42,240 nucleotides of DNA from an uncultured beta proteobacterium (GTDB taxonomy: Bacteria; Pseudomonadota; Gammaproteobacteria; Burkholderiales; SG8-39). The stretch spans positions 1-42,240 of the forward strand of contig CAIYPG010000130.1 of the NCBI GenBank assembly GCA_903928055.1, read 5' to 3'. Each line of letters opens with the position of its first letter. The stretch's first letter is position 1. Shown here piece after piece: positions 7,960 to 14,990 of this stretch. Position numbers and translations under genes: made by a program. The notes beneath the pieces are model-generated. The model ran no database searches. It was given only the letters and a program-made list of their open reading frames with translations, and was not told the DNA's origin.

Positions 7960-8937
7960 ATGGCACATCCGATCCGCACCGCTGCATGGCTGGGCTGCCT
8001 TGCACTTGCCGCCGTTACAGCGGCCGGCAACGCAATGGCGCAGGGCTATCCCGTCAAGCAGATGCGCATGGTCGTGCCGTTTCCGCCGGCCGGCCCCACC
8101 GATGTGACAGCGCGCATGTTTGCGCAGAAGTTCCAGGAAGCATCCGGCCAGACGGTCATCGTCGACAACCGCGTCGGCGGCGCCACGCTCATCGGCGAGG
8201 AAGCGGTGGTGAGGGCTGCCAAGGACGGCCATACACTGCTGTTCATGCCCACCCAGGTGGCGATCAATCCCTCGCTGCTCAAGCCCTCGTTTGATACGCT
8301 GACCGACCTTGCGCCCGTGACCCAGCTCACCTACCAGCCCTACATGCTGGTGGCAAATCCGGCGACGCCCTACAAGACGGTGAAGGAACTCATCGCCTAC
8401 GCCAAGGCGAATCCCGGCGGCGTGCGCTGCGCTTCATCGGGCGTCGGCGGCGGCAACCACCTCGCCTGTGAACTGCTCAACAAGATGGCGGGCATCCAGA
8501 TCACGCATGTGCCCTACAAGGGCGCAGCACCGGCGCTGACCGACACCATCAGCGGCCAGGTCGAGGTCTACATGCCCAACCCCATCACTGCCTTCCAGTT
8601 CGTGAAGTCCGGAAAGCTGCGCCTGCTGGCCTTCACCGGCGCGAAGCGCGTTGCCGTGATGCCTGACATCCCGACCGTCGCCGAAGCCGGTGTGCCCGGC
8701 TTTGATGCCGGCGTGTTCATCGGCATACACACCACCGGCGGAACGCCGCGCGATGTCATCGCACGAATCCAGCAGGAAACCTCACGCTTCCTGAAGATGC
8801 CCGACATCATCAAGAACCTGACCTCCGAAGGCGGTGAGATCGTGGGCAGCACGCCGGACCAGTTCGATGCCTTCATGCGCTCCGAAGTGGCAAAGTGGTC
8901 TGAAGTCGTGAAATTCTCCGGCGCCAAGGCCGAGTAG
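7960..8937 (+). CDS. Tripartite tricarboxylate transporter (Bug/TctC) substrate-binding protein
   Basis: 325 residues. Signal peptide to about residue 27 (AMA-QGYPVKQMRMVVPFPPAGPTDVTARMFAQKF), then VDNRVGGATLIGEEAVVRAAKDGHTLLF, ATPYKTVKELIAYAKANPGGVRCASSGVGGGNHLACELL, VPYKGAAPALTDTISGQVEVYM and MPDIPTVAEAGVPGFDAG, all Bug family landmarks. GAGGAGAG precedes the ATG. It follows the selenoprotein in the same direction by 80 bp, so it could supply that enzyme's substrate, which is inference. No membrane partner gene is present. Confidence 0.93.
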   Translation: MAHPIRTAAWLGCLALAAVTAAGNAMAQGYPVKQMRMVVPFPPAGPTDVTARMFAQKFQEASGQTVIVDNRVGGATLIGEEAVVRAAKDGHTLLFMPTQVAINPSLLKPSFDTLTDLAPVTQLTYQPYMLVANPATPYKTVKELIAYAKANPGGVRCASSGVGGGNHLACELLNKMAGIQITHVPYKGAAPALTDTISGQVEVYMPNPITAFQFVKSGKLRLLAFTGAKRVAVMPDIPTVAEAGVPGFDAGVFIGIHTTGGTPRDVIARIQQETSRFLKMPDIIKNLTSEGGEIVGSTPDQFDAFMRSEVAKWSEVVKFSGAKAE

Positions 8938-9002
8938 GCGACGACCCTTGCAGCGCGCGCAATGCGCGCCGCCATCGTTGCATTGGTTGCCCTGTCCTGC
9001 GA

Positions 9003-9167
9003 TCAGCGCATCAGCTTGCTGTCGGCATTCTGGGTGCGGATCGCCTTGCGACGCTCGTCGCGCATTTTCTTGTGCTGCAACACCTGTTTGGGCGTGTAAC
9101 GTACAAATGGCAAAACGACAGGCGGCAGAACCACGGTTTCCGGCTTGGGTGTCTTGGCTTCGGTCAT
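9003..9167 (-). CDS. Small hypothetical protein, 54 residues
   Basis: A short frame starting ATG at 9167 with AGGAG about nine bases upstream and ending TGA at 9003. The product begins MTEAKTPKPETVVLPPVVLP and is proline-rich, then strongly basic (HKKMRDERRKAIRTQNADSK). No known domain is recognised. Its clear ribosome site and amphipathic basic tail argue that it is real. It lies downstream of an AT-rich region with inverted repeats that could hold its promoter. Confidence 0.6.
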   Translation of the reverse strand: MTEAKTPKPETVVLPPVVLPFVRYTPKQVLQHKKMRDERRKAIRTQNADSKLMR

Positions 9168-9274
9168 TGAAATCTCCTGAGTTGGACCGGGACGGTAGCG
9201 TCCAGTGCCGGCGGCGTCTGTGCGTTCCCGCGCTTAGCGCATCCGGAGCCCGCCTGGACACGCAACGATGTCAT

Positions 9275-9294
9275 ATATTGTTTGATAACAATAT
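9275..9294. promoter_or_regulatory. Operator-like perfect inverted repeat
   Basis: ATATTGTT (9275-9282) and AACAATAT (9287-9294) flank TGAT. A second, looser ATTG...CAAT pair lies at about 9303-9322. They sit 108 bases upstream of the 54-residue gene (minus strand) in an AT-rich tract, as expected for a repressor site or promoter. The regulator is unknown. Confidence 0.4.
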
Positions 9295-9492
9295 TTTCAT
9301 TAAATTGCTTTGAATAACAATTTTTTAATGATATTGATTACATTAATATGCGACCGCACCGCCATTGCCATACTCTGCGCTGTGCCATAACTCCACTGCC
9401 GCCCATGCGCGAAGACCGGCTGGCCCTGCTCGCGCACCCGCCGGTGCGCGCCGGAACACGCTCGCCCTGAAAGGCATCCAGCGCACCAATGA

Positions 9493-9522
9493 GAGCGGCC
9501 CACCGTGGAGGGCGGGCCGCTC
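9493..9522 (-). terminator. GC-rich hairpin after the PRC-barrel gene
   Basis: GAGCGGCCC (9493-9501) pairs with GGGCCGCTC (9514-9522), with further CC/GG pairing in the loop, 20 bases past the stop of the minus-strand gene ending at 9543. No strong U run follows, so it is a probable but not certain terminator. Confidence 0.5.
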
Positions 9523-9542
9523 GGGATGCTGCAGGCAAAGCC

Positions 9543-9983
9543 TTATTCCCAGTAAGGATCGGCGTCGTAGTAGGTGTGCAGATCGCGCGCCCACTGCTCG
9601 TCCGCCATCACTGGCCAGCTGTCCTTGTTGAAACCCGGCGCAGCTTCAAGGCGTTCCTTGGTGGCATCCAGCATGAAGCATTTCTTCTCAGTGTTCAGCG
9701 TAAGCGCGCGCCATGGCACGGCAAACAGCTTGTCGCCCATGCCCATCAGGCCACCGAAGGACAGCACCGCGTAGGCAATGCGGCCGCCTGGAACGTCAAG
9801 CATGATGTGCTCGATGCTGCCGAGCTCGTCGCCAGCCGCGTTGATGACATTGTCGCCTTCCAGCGTATCGGCCGCCATGATGCGCGGGCCGGGGCCGTCG
9901 TGGTCGGGAAAGAGTTTCTGGGTAATGGTCTCGACGTGCTTCACGCCATCAACGATGCGGACACTATGTACATTGGGTTCCAT
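9543..9983 (-). CDS. PRC-barrel domain protein
   Basis: 146 residues. The N-terminal half reads ...MAADTLEGDNVINAAGDELGSIEHIMLDVPGGRIAYAVLSFGGLMGMGDKLFAVPWRALTLN, a textbook PRC-barrel (G-x-x-lG-x-I...D...G.I.Y.v...GG..g.g.K..avPw). The C-terminal 45 residues (ERLEAAPGFNKDSWPVMADEQWARDLHTYYDADPYW) are the usual acidic/aromatic tail of this bacterial subfamily. Such proteins are cytoplasmic, often stress-linked, and of unknown function. Start at 9983 is chosen for AAGGAAA upstream; the frame stays open further up but the sequence there does not look coding. Confidence 0.87.
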   Translation of the reverse strand: MEPNVHSVRIVDGVKHVETITQKLFPDHDGPGPRIMAADTLEGDNVINAAGDELGSIEHIMLDVPGGRIAYAVLSFGGLMGMGDKLFAVPWRALTLNTEKKCFMLDATKERLEAAPGFNKDSWPVMADEQWARDLHTYYDADPYWE

Positions 9984-10230
9984 GAGTCGATTTCCTTCAG
10001 TGATTTGACGAGGGATATGGACTGGAACGTCAACCCTGCCGGCAAGGCCGGAACACCACCGGCTTCTGACGCGCTTAGTGCACGGGCGGATGTCCGCAAT
10101 CCGAGGCCATCGTCTTCGCATCCGGGGAAGCGATCTGTACGTTGGGAGACACAACCCGGCGAAGAAGCAAAAGAGAGAATTCCGCTTGTCGTTCCGGAAT
10201 GCGCCTGACGCGAATGGCGCGATGATGAAA

Positions 10231-10252
10231 GGCGAGGCCGGACGGCCCCGCC
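10231..10252 (-). terminator. Hairpin terminator candidate
   Basis: GGCGAGGCC (10231-10239) and GGCCCCGCC (10244-10252) pair with one mismatch around GGAC, 18 bases past the stop of the gene ending at 10271. On the minus strand it is followed by TTTC. Moderate support. Confidence 0.45.
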
Positions 10253-10270
10253 TGATGTAACGCCCCCTGA

Positions 10271-10738
10271 CTACTCCTCTTCCGCGTCGCTAACGACTTC
10301 CGCAACTTCGGCCTTCACGGCCTTCTTGCGCGCTTTCTTCGGCGGCTTGGGCGCTTCTGGAGCGGGCTGGGTCGCGTCCCACTGCTTCTTGATCTCGACC
10401 TCGAACTCGGGCCAGCGATCCTGCAGGGCCTTGAACGTCTCGCCAGCTCCGCTTGATTCGGTGGCCGCAAGGCTGCGCAGGTAATTCGGCGCGAACACGA
10501 CGGCTGGCGGGCGCCAGTCTTCACGCTTCATGACAAAAGTGATCATGTCCTTGCAGCGCATGAACAGCAGCGGCTGCTTGGAGCCCGAGCCATTGCCCGG
10601 AATGGACCGGTCGAGGACCACCCAGCCGTCCTTCTTGCTGTAGCCCCACCACTGCGTTTTCTCGGATGGCGGCGGCGCAAGCGGGACCTTGGGCGGCGGA
10701 GTCATCTCCGGCATTGTGTCTTCGGTCACTGATTCCAT
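10271..10738 (-). CDS. Hypothetical protein with basic/acidic C-terminal tail
   Basis: 155 residues. A proline-rich start (MPEMTPPPKVPLAPPP) leads to a central part EKTQWWGYSKKDGWVVLDRSIPGNGSGSKQPLLFMRCKDMITFVMKREDW, which may form a small beta domain. The tail is KPPKKARKKAVKAEVAEVVSDAEEE, a Lys/Ala-rich stretch followed by acidic residues, like nucleic-acid-binding tails. No family recognised. The start at 10738 has AAAGGAAAG seven bases upstream. No membrane segment or signal peptide. Confidence 0.72.
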   Translation of the reverse strand: MESVTEDTMPEMTPPPKVPLAPPPSEKTQWWGYSKKDGWVVLDRSIPGNGSGSKQPLLFMRCKDMITFVMKREDWRPPAVVFAPNYLRSLAATESSGAGETFKALQDRWPEFEVEIKKQWDATQPAPEAPKPPKKARKKAVKAEVAEVVSDAEEE

Positions 10739-10773
10739 GGGCTTTCCTTTATGAATGAATGATTCGGGGTCCG

Positions 10774-11106
10774 CTAGCTGCACGGGAGAATGGTGATGGA
10801 CGGGGCGGAACGGTCAGCCTGAGCAGGTTGGACCGGCTTTCCCGGCATAAGTGCCTGCCACTGCAGATTGCCGACCGTGTTGGATCCTCCTGAACACAGG
10901 GGGCGGACATAGGTGACTTCGTAACCGGGACATGGTCCGTTGGAGCGCTGATTCGATGGACAAGGCACCTGGCGCTGAAAGGTGGCACGGATTTCGAGAT
11001 CACGTGCAGGATCGCGGGCGACATCCTGAGCCTGCACCGGCAGCGGCGCAAATGCAAGGAAAAACACCATCACGATCAAAGGAACTGGTGAGGGAATGCA
11101 CCTCAC
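10774..11106 (-). CDS. Secreted HNH-nuclease-like protein lacking the catalytic His
   Basis: 110 residues with a signal peptide (IVMVFFLAFAPLPVQA-QDV). The rest, CPSNQRSNGPCPGYEVTYVRPLCSGGSNTVGNLQWQ, closely follows the secreted HNH pattern 'CP.....GPCPGY..DH..PL..GG.....NMQWQ', but the D-H pair is replaced by T-Y. The zinc/fold Cys and the final N-x-x-W are retained. It would therefore be an exported HNH-fold protein without nuclease activity. The start is GTG at 11106 with a weak AGG upstream; an internal ATG at residue 13 would cut the signal peptide. Alternative: a pseudo-enzyme or a simple structural relic. Confidence 0.68.
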   Translation of the reverse strand: MRCIPSPVPLIVMVFFLAFAPLPVQAQDVARDPARDLEIRATFQRQVPCPSNQRSNGPCPGYEVTYVRPLCSGGSNTVGNLQWQALMPGKPVQPAQADRSAPSITILPCS

Positions 11107-11153
11107 CCTGAAGTGACCTGTCGCAGGTTGACCAAGCAGGTCACGATCAGAGT

Positions 11154-11173
11154 CCGGCTCAGGGACGAGCCGG
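11154..11173 (-). terminator. Weak hairpin
   Basis: CCGGCTC (11154-11160) pairs with GAGCCGG (11167-11173), loop AGGGAC, 53 bases past the end of the 55-residue minus-strand gene. The T run (TTTG) is on the plus-strand side only, so its function as a minus-strand terminator is doubtful. Confidence 0.3.
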
Positions 11174-11226
11174 TTTGTCGCATGACCGAATGTCTCATGC
11201 CCGCATGTCCGCGGGAGGACAGGCGG

Positions 11227-11394
11227 CTAACGCGCCCTCGCTTTGCGCTCGGCGAGAATCTTCTTGTAGCAATCCGCGCATACCTGGCGCCGCTGCTTGC
11301 TGCCGGGCAGCGTGCGAAAACCTTCCACGGGTTTGGAATGCTGTCCGTGGAAGCAGTATTTCTGCAGCGGCTTCTCGACGACGGTTTCCGGCAT
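11227..11394 (-). CDS. Small putative zinc-binding protein, 55 residues
   Basis: Begins MPETVVEKPLQKYCFHGQHS and ends KKILAERKARAR. The pattern K-Y-C-x-x-x-x-H-S-K-P-x-x-x-F...R-R-Q-V-C-A-D-C resembles the short 'C..C...KP...F.......C..C' zinc module found near phage HNH/endonuclease VII proteins, with one Cys replaced by His. Start at 11394 is chosen because the residues upstream look non-coding; the SD (AGGA, about ten bases away) is weak. Function unknown; it sits beside the HNH-like gene, which may be coincidence. Confidence 0.55.
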   Translation of the reverse strand: MPETVVEKPLQKYCFHGQHSKPVEGFRTLPGSKQRRQVCADCYKKILAERKARAR

Positions 11395-11419
11395 TGCGTT
11401 CGAATCCTGGGTGTAATGG

Positions 11420-11626
11420 CTAGGTGTAATGGAAGGGCCGCGCAACGCGGCGCGTGCCGACCTGTGCCGGAAGGAAGGCATAGCCGTTCAGCTTCGCATC
11501 GGCAAGGCAGGCCTCGTAATCGGGAAAGACATGCTGCGACTCTGCGAGCAGGTTGTCTCCGGAAGTCATCTTCACCCACTTCCACTTGCGCTCGCCATCC
11601 TGAAAAAAACGCCAGACAATATCCAT
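11420..11626 (-). CDS. Small hypothetical protein, 68 residues
   Basis: MDIVWRFFQDGERKWKWVK opens the product, followed by SQHVFPDYEACLADAKLNGY and a basic tail. The W-R-F/W-K-W core with 'F.dy.aC..DA...GY' is typical of small conserved proteins in Betaproteobacteria (a strand, then a helix with Cys), of unknown role. The start at 11626 is preferred because GGGGA lies eight bases upstream; an in-frame ATG at 11635 has its SD too close. Cytoplasmic, no signal. Confidence 0.6.
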   Translation of the reverse strand: MDIVWRFFQDGERKWKWVKMTSGDNLLAESQHVFPDYEACLADAKLNGYAFLPAQVGTRRVARPFHYT

Positions 11627-11858
11627 CCAGATCATCCCCTGTTTACGTGTTTCCACAACACAGTTCGTACCCCCACTGTACACAGTTTTGCATCCCCGGG
11701 GATGCCACGGCGGAGAAATTTTTGTCTGGGATGAGCGCCGTCCGCAATGGCATAATTGGCTCTGCAACCGGCCCGGCACAGCCCTGCAGCAGGGCATGTA
11801 CCGCAACACTGCGAAAACACGGGATTAAATCCCGGACGCACCCCACCGAGGAGGACAC

Positions 11859-12239
11859 ATGTCCGTACAGACACAGGAAATCTGGCGTATTTTCACGCGG
11901 GCTGATGGCACGAGCAGCATGGAAAAACTGCAACTCACGCTGGAGCCGCAGGGCTCGGGCCTGTCGTCCAAACGCCTTGATGGAACCGGCGCGGTATTCA
12001 AGCGGCTGCCGCATGGCATGGCGGCAAGGTGGCATACCGCACCGCGCCGGCAGATGGGCTACACCGTGTTCGGTGAAGGCGAGATCGAAACCGGCGACGG
12101 CCAGAAACTCGTGGTGAAACCGGGCGTCGTGACGCTGCTCGAAGATCTCACCGGACAGGGCCACCTCACGCGCGGACGCGGCAACGTTGATCGGCTGATC
12201 GTGTTCGTTGCGGTGAACGACGACGTGAAGATCGACTGA
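11859..12239 (+). CDS. Cupin domain protein
   Basis: 126 residues; strong SD GAGGAGG before the ATG. The middle part, WHTAPRRQMGYTVFGEGEIETGDGQKLVVKPGVVTLLEDLTGQGHLTRG, is a single small beta barrel: H59 and H102 and E-rich turns could bind a metal ('G.....dG....l.pGdv....d..g.gH'). Cupins of this size act as isomerases, dioxygenases or sensors for pathway intermediates. It leads the acyl-CoA block and is separated from the next gene by only 19 bp, so they are probably one operon. Substrate unknown. Confidence 0.85.
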   Translation: MSVQTQEIWRIFTRADGTSSMEKLQLTLEPQGSGLSSKRLDGTGAVFKRLPHGMAARWHTAPRRQMGYTVFGEGEIETGDGQKLVVKPGVVTLLEDLTGQGHLTRGRGNVDRLIVFVAVNDDVKID

Positions 12240-12258
12240 CACACCGCTCCGGCTGGCA

Positions 12259-13704
12259 ATGACCCTTCCCGCACCGCGCCGCAGCGTCTACAAACATGAC
12301 GCGCTCGACCGCCTGTTCAATCCGAAGAGCATTGCGATCTATGGCATTTCGCCGAACCCAGCCTCGTTCGGCGCAAAAACGGTGGCGAACCTCGCGCCAT
12401 GGGACGGGCACCTGCTGCTGATCAATCCGAAGTACGACACGATCGGCACGCGGCCCTGCCATCCCTCGATTGCCGCGCTCCCCGAAAAGCCCGACTGCGT
12501 CATCATCACCCTGCCCATGGAGGCGGTGGATGCGGCGGCAACCGAATGCGCCGCGAGCGGCGCGCGCAGCGCCATCGTATTCGCCTCCGGCTACGCCGAG
12601 ATGTCCGAGCCGGCGCGTATCGCCGCGCAGCAGCGCCTCAGCGCGATTGCCCGCGAATCCGGCATGCGCATCAGCGGACCGAACTGCATGGGCTACCTGA
12701 ACGGGCCGCGGCACTTGCTGGCCTCGTTCTCAGCTGCCGAAATGAAGCCCGATGCCTTCGAGCATCCGGGCATCGGCATCGCCAGCCAATCCGGCGCGCT
12801 CGGCTACGGTTTTGCACAGGCGGCGCATCGCGGCGCGCAGATCAGCCACGTCCTCACCACCGGCAACGGCTGCGACGTGAACATCGCGGATGAAATCGCC
12901 TGGCTTGCCGAAGAACGCTCCTGCAAGACCATCGTCTGCATATTTGAGGGACTGGAAGACCCGGAGCATCTGGCGCAGGCCGGCGACATTGCCTGGAAGG
13001 CCGGCAAGCCGGTCATCGTGCACAAGCTCGGCACCAGCACGCAGGGCGCGCGCGCCGCGATCTCGCACACCGGCTCACCGGCCGGATCGATCGAGGACTA
13101 TCGCCGCATCTGCGAGCGCGCCGGCATGGTCATGGTCGAGGACATGGAAGGCGTGATGGAAGCCGCATCGTTCTTCGCCAAGGCGCCGCGACGTCCGTCC
13201 GCGCTCGGCGTGGCGGTGCTTTCGCCTTCGGGCGGCCTCGGTGTCGCCTCCGCGGATGCCGCCGAAAAGCACGGCGTGCCGCTGCCACAGCCGCCCGAGG
13301 ACGTGAAGAAAAAACTTGAAGCACTGATTCCGGATTTCGGTTCGCGGCGCAATCCTGCCGATGTGACCGCCGCAGTGGCCGGCGACCTTGCCCGCACCAC
13401 GCAATGCTTCGATGCCATGGCTGGCGATGCCACCTATGGCGCACTGGTGTTTCCTCAAGTGCTCTACAGCAACCGCACCACCGATCGCGACAGGATGTTC
13501 AGCGAAATCGCCGAACGCCACGGCAAGCCCATCCTGCTGCCCATGGTCGGCGGCTGGATCGGCGGGCCTGGCTACGTCGAGGCGGAACGCAATCCCCACA
13601 CCACGCCCTTCCTCTCGGTGGACCGCTGCTTCGCCACGCTGGCGGCCTGGTTCAGGCTGGAAGAGCGGCGCGCTGCAGAAGAACAATCAACGCAGGATAA
13701 ATAG
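12259..13704 (+). CDS. Acyl-CoA synthetase (NDP-forming), CoA-binding/ligase part only
   Basis: 481 residues. Residues 15-140 form the CoA-binding Rossmann domain (LFNPKSIAIYGISPNPASFG, INPKYDTIGTRPCHPSIAALPEKPDCVIITLP). Residues 150-300 are the succinyl-CoA-ligase-like domain with GPNCMGYLN, ASQSGALGYGF, TTGNGCDVNIADEIAWLAE, and the phospho-histidine loop ISHTGSPAGS near residue 273. About 300-480 is a further ligase domain. The ATP-grasp domain of full-length fused enzymes (around 700 residues) is missing, and no separate beta subunit is next to it. It would form or cleave acyl-CoA with a nucleotide. The next gene, CaiB, is 70 bp downstream. Weak SD. Confidence 0.85.
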   Translation: MTLPAPRRSVYKHDALDRLFNPKSIAIYGISPNPASFGAKTVANLAPWDGHLLLINPKYDTIGTRPCHPSIAALPEKPDCVIITLPMEAVDAAATECAASGARSAIVFASGYAEMSEPARIAAQQRLSAIARESGMRISGPNCMGYLNGPRHLLASFSAAEMKPDAFEHPGIGIASQSGALGYGFAQAAHRGAQISHVLTTGNGCDVNIADEIAWLAEERSCKTIVCIFEGLEDPEHLAQAGDIAWKAGKPVIVHKLGTSTQGARAAISHTGSPAGSIEDYRRICERAGMVMVEDMEGVMEAASFFAKAPRRPSALGVAVLSPSGGLGVASADAAEKHGVPLPQPPEDVKKKLEALIPDFGSRRNPADVTAAVAGDLARTTQCFDAMAGDATYGALVFPQVLYSNRTTDRDRMFSEIAERHGKPILLPMVGGWIGGPGYVEAERNPHTTPFLSVDRCFATLAAWFRLEERRAAEEQSTQDK

Positions 13705-13774
13705 CATTCAGGTTTGCAAACTGCGCCCCGACAGCAGGTCGCGGCAGGATTCGGCAAACAAGGGAGAAGTGTCG

Positions 13775-14971
13775 ATGCGTCCATTCGAAGGCGTGCGCGT
13801 GCTGGATTTCACGCAGGTGGTGTCCGGTCCGTACTGCACGCAGTTCCTCGGCCTGCTCGGCGCCGAAGTGATCAAGGTCGAGAGCCGCGATGGCGACAAT
13901 GTGCGCTGGGGAGCCGGCGACCCGGAACTGTCGAAGGACGGACTGGGCGCAACCTATGTAATGTTCAACATGGGCAAGAAGTCGATCACGCTCGACCTGA
14001 AGGACCCCGAAGCCAAGCACATCGTGATGCAACTGGCACGCACCGTGGACGTCGTGGTCGAGAACTTCCGCGCCGGGGTCATGCAACGACTGGGTTTCGA
14101 CCACAAGACGCTGCGCGCCGAGAACCCGCGCCTCATCTACTGCTCGATTTCCGGCTTCGGCCAGTCGGGACCGGACAGCAAGGCGCCCGCCTTCGACGGC
14201 AACATCCAGGCGATGAGCGGCATGATGGCGGTAACTGGCGAAGTGGACGGCCCGCCCATGCGCGCCGGCTACAGCGTTGGCGACACCAGCACCGGACTGA
14301 ATGCGGCGCTGGCAATTTCGGCTGCGCTGTACCAGCGCGTGCAGACCGGCACCGGACAGTTCATCGATGTGGCCATGCTCGACTCTGCGATCTCATTGCT
14401 GTCGCAGACCGCAGGCGGCTGGCTGAACGGCCGCAATGTACAGAAGCGCCGCGCCAACCTGTCGATCAATTTCGAGCCCACCGCCGATGCCTTCGACACC
14501 GCCGAGGGCGGCCTCCTGCTCGCCATCATGCGCGACGAGCACGTCAGGCTGCTGATGACGGCGCTCGGGCTGGACGAACTCAATGACGATCCGCGCCTTG
14601 CCACGCGCAAGGATCGCGTCGCCAATGCGGCCTTCATCCGCGGCAAGGTGCAGGCCGAACTGATGAAGGCCGGCGGCGCCGAATGGAAGCGCCGCCTCGA
14701 CAAGGCCGGTGTGCCCTGCGCGCAGATCCTCGACCTGCCCGAAGCGCTGTCCCAGCCGCAGGTGCAGCATCGCGGGCTGGTGCTGGAAATGAAGGACGAG
14801 AAGACCGGCCACGCCATGCACTCGCTGAACGCGGCCTTCCAGTACGAGCATGGCGGCCCCGCGCCGAGCTTTCCGCCGCAGCGCCTCGGCGCACAGAACG
14901 ATGAAATCCTGAAAAGCCTCGGCTACGGCGATGCGCAGATTGCCGACCTGAAAAAGCGCGAAGTCATCTAA
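13775..14971 (+). CDS. CaiB/BaiF family CoA-transferase
   Basis: 398 residues, SD AAGGGAGAAG before ATG 13775; a GTG six bases earlier is an alternative. Family III signatures: LEGVRVLDFTQVVSGPYCTQFLGLLGAEVIKVES at the N-terminus, NMGKKSITLDLKDPEAK, DVVVENFRAGVMQRLG, CSISGFGQSGP, and AFDGNIQAMSGMM, where the Asp near residue 143 is the position that forms the aspartyl-CoA anhydride. GQFIDVAMLDS and GVPCAQILDLPEA follow later. It moves CoA between carboxylates in the cytoplasm. Context with a ligase and a MaoC hydratase suggests degradation of an unusual carboxylic acid; exact substrate unknown. Confidence 0.93.
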   Translation: MRPFEGVRVLDFTQVVSGPYCTQFLGLLGAEVIKVESRDGDNVRWGAGDPELSKDGLGATYVMFNMGKKSITLDLKDPEAKHIVMQLARTVDVVVENFRAGVMQRLGFDHKTLRAENPRLIYCSISGFGQSGPDSKAPAFDGNIQAMSGMMAVTGEVDGPPMRAGYSVGDTSTGLNAALAISAALYQRVQTGTGQFIDVAMLDSAISLLSQTAGGWLNGRNVQKRRANLSINFEPTADAFDTAEGGLLLAIMRDEHVRLLMTALGLDELNDDPRLATRKDRVANAAFIRGKVQAELMKAGGAEWKRRLDKAGVPCAQILDLPEALSQPQVQHRGLVLEMKDEKTGHAMHSLNAAFQYEHGGPAPSFPPQRLGAQNDEILKSLGYGDAQIADLKKREVI

Positions 14972-14990
14972 CGGACATTGAGGAGAAACC

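Larger units (their letters stand above)
9168..9542. other. 375-bp intergenic region with AT-rich core
   Basis: No convincing gene. The segment 9270-9355 is strikingly AT-rich against GC-rich surroundings and contains a perfect inverted repeat (9275-9294). A GC-rich hairpin at 9493-9522 closes the upstream gene. The rest (9360-9490) shows nothing I can name. Confidence 0.6.

Noticed and set aside
8951..8972. GCGCGC/AAT/GCGCGC hairpin after the second Bug gene as terminator
   Set aside because: Only six G-C pairs with a three-base loop and no T run; too likely by chance in this composition.
13388..13774. N-terminal extension of the CaiB gene
   Set aside because: It overlaps the end of the ligase gene in another frame; the CaiB signature starts right at ATG 13775.
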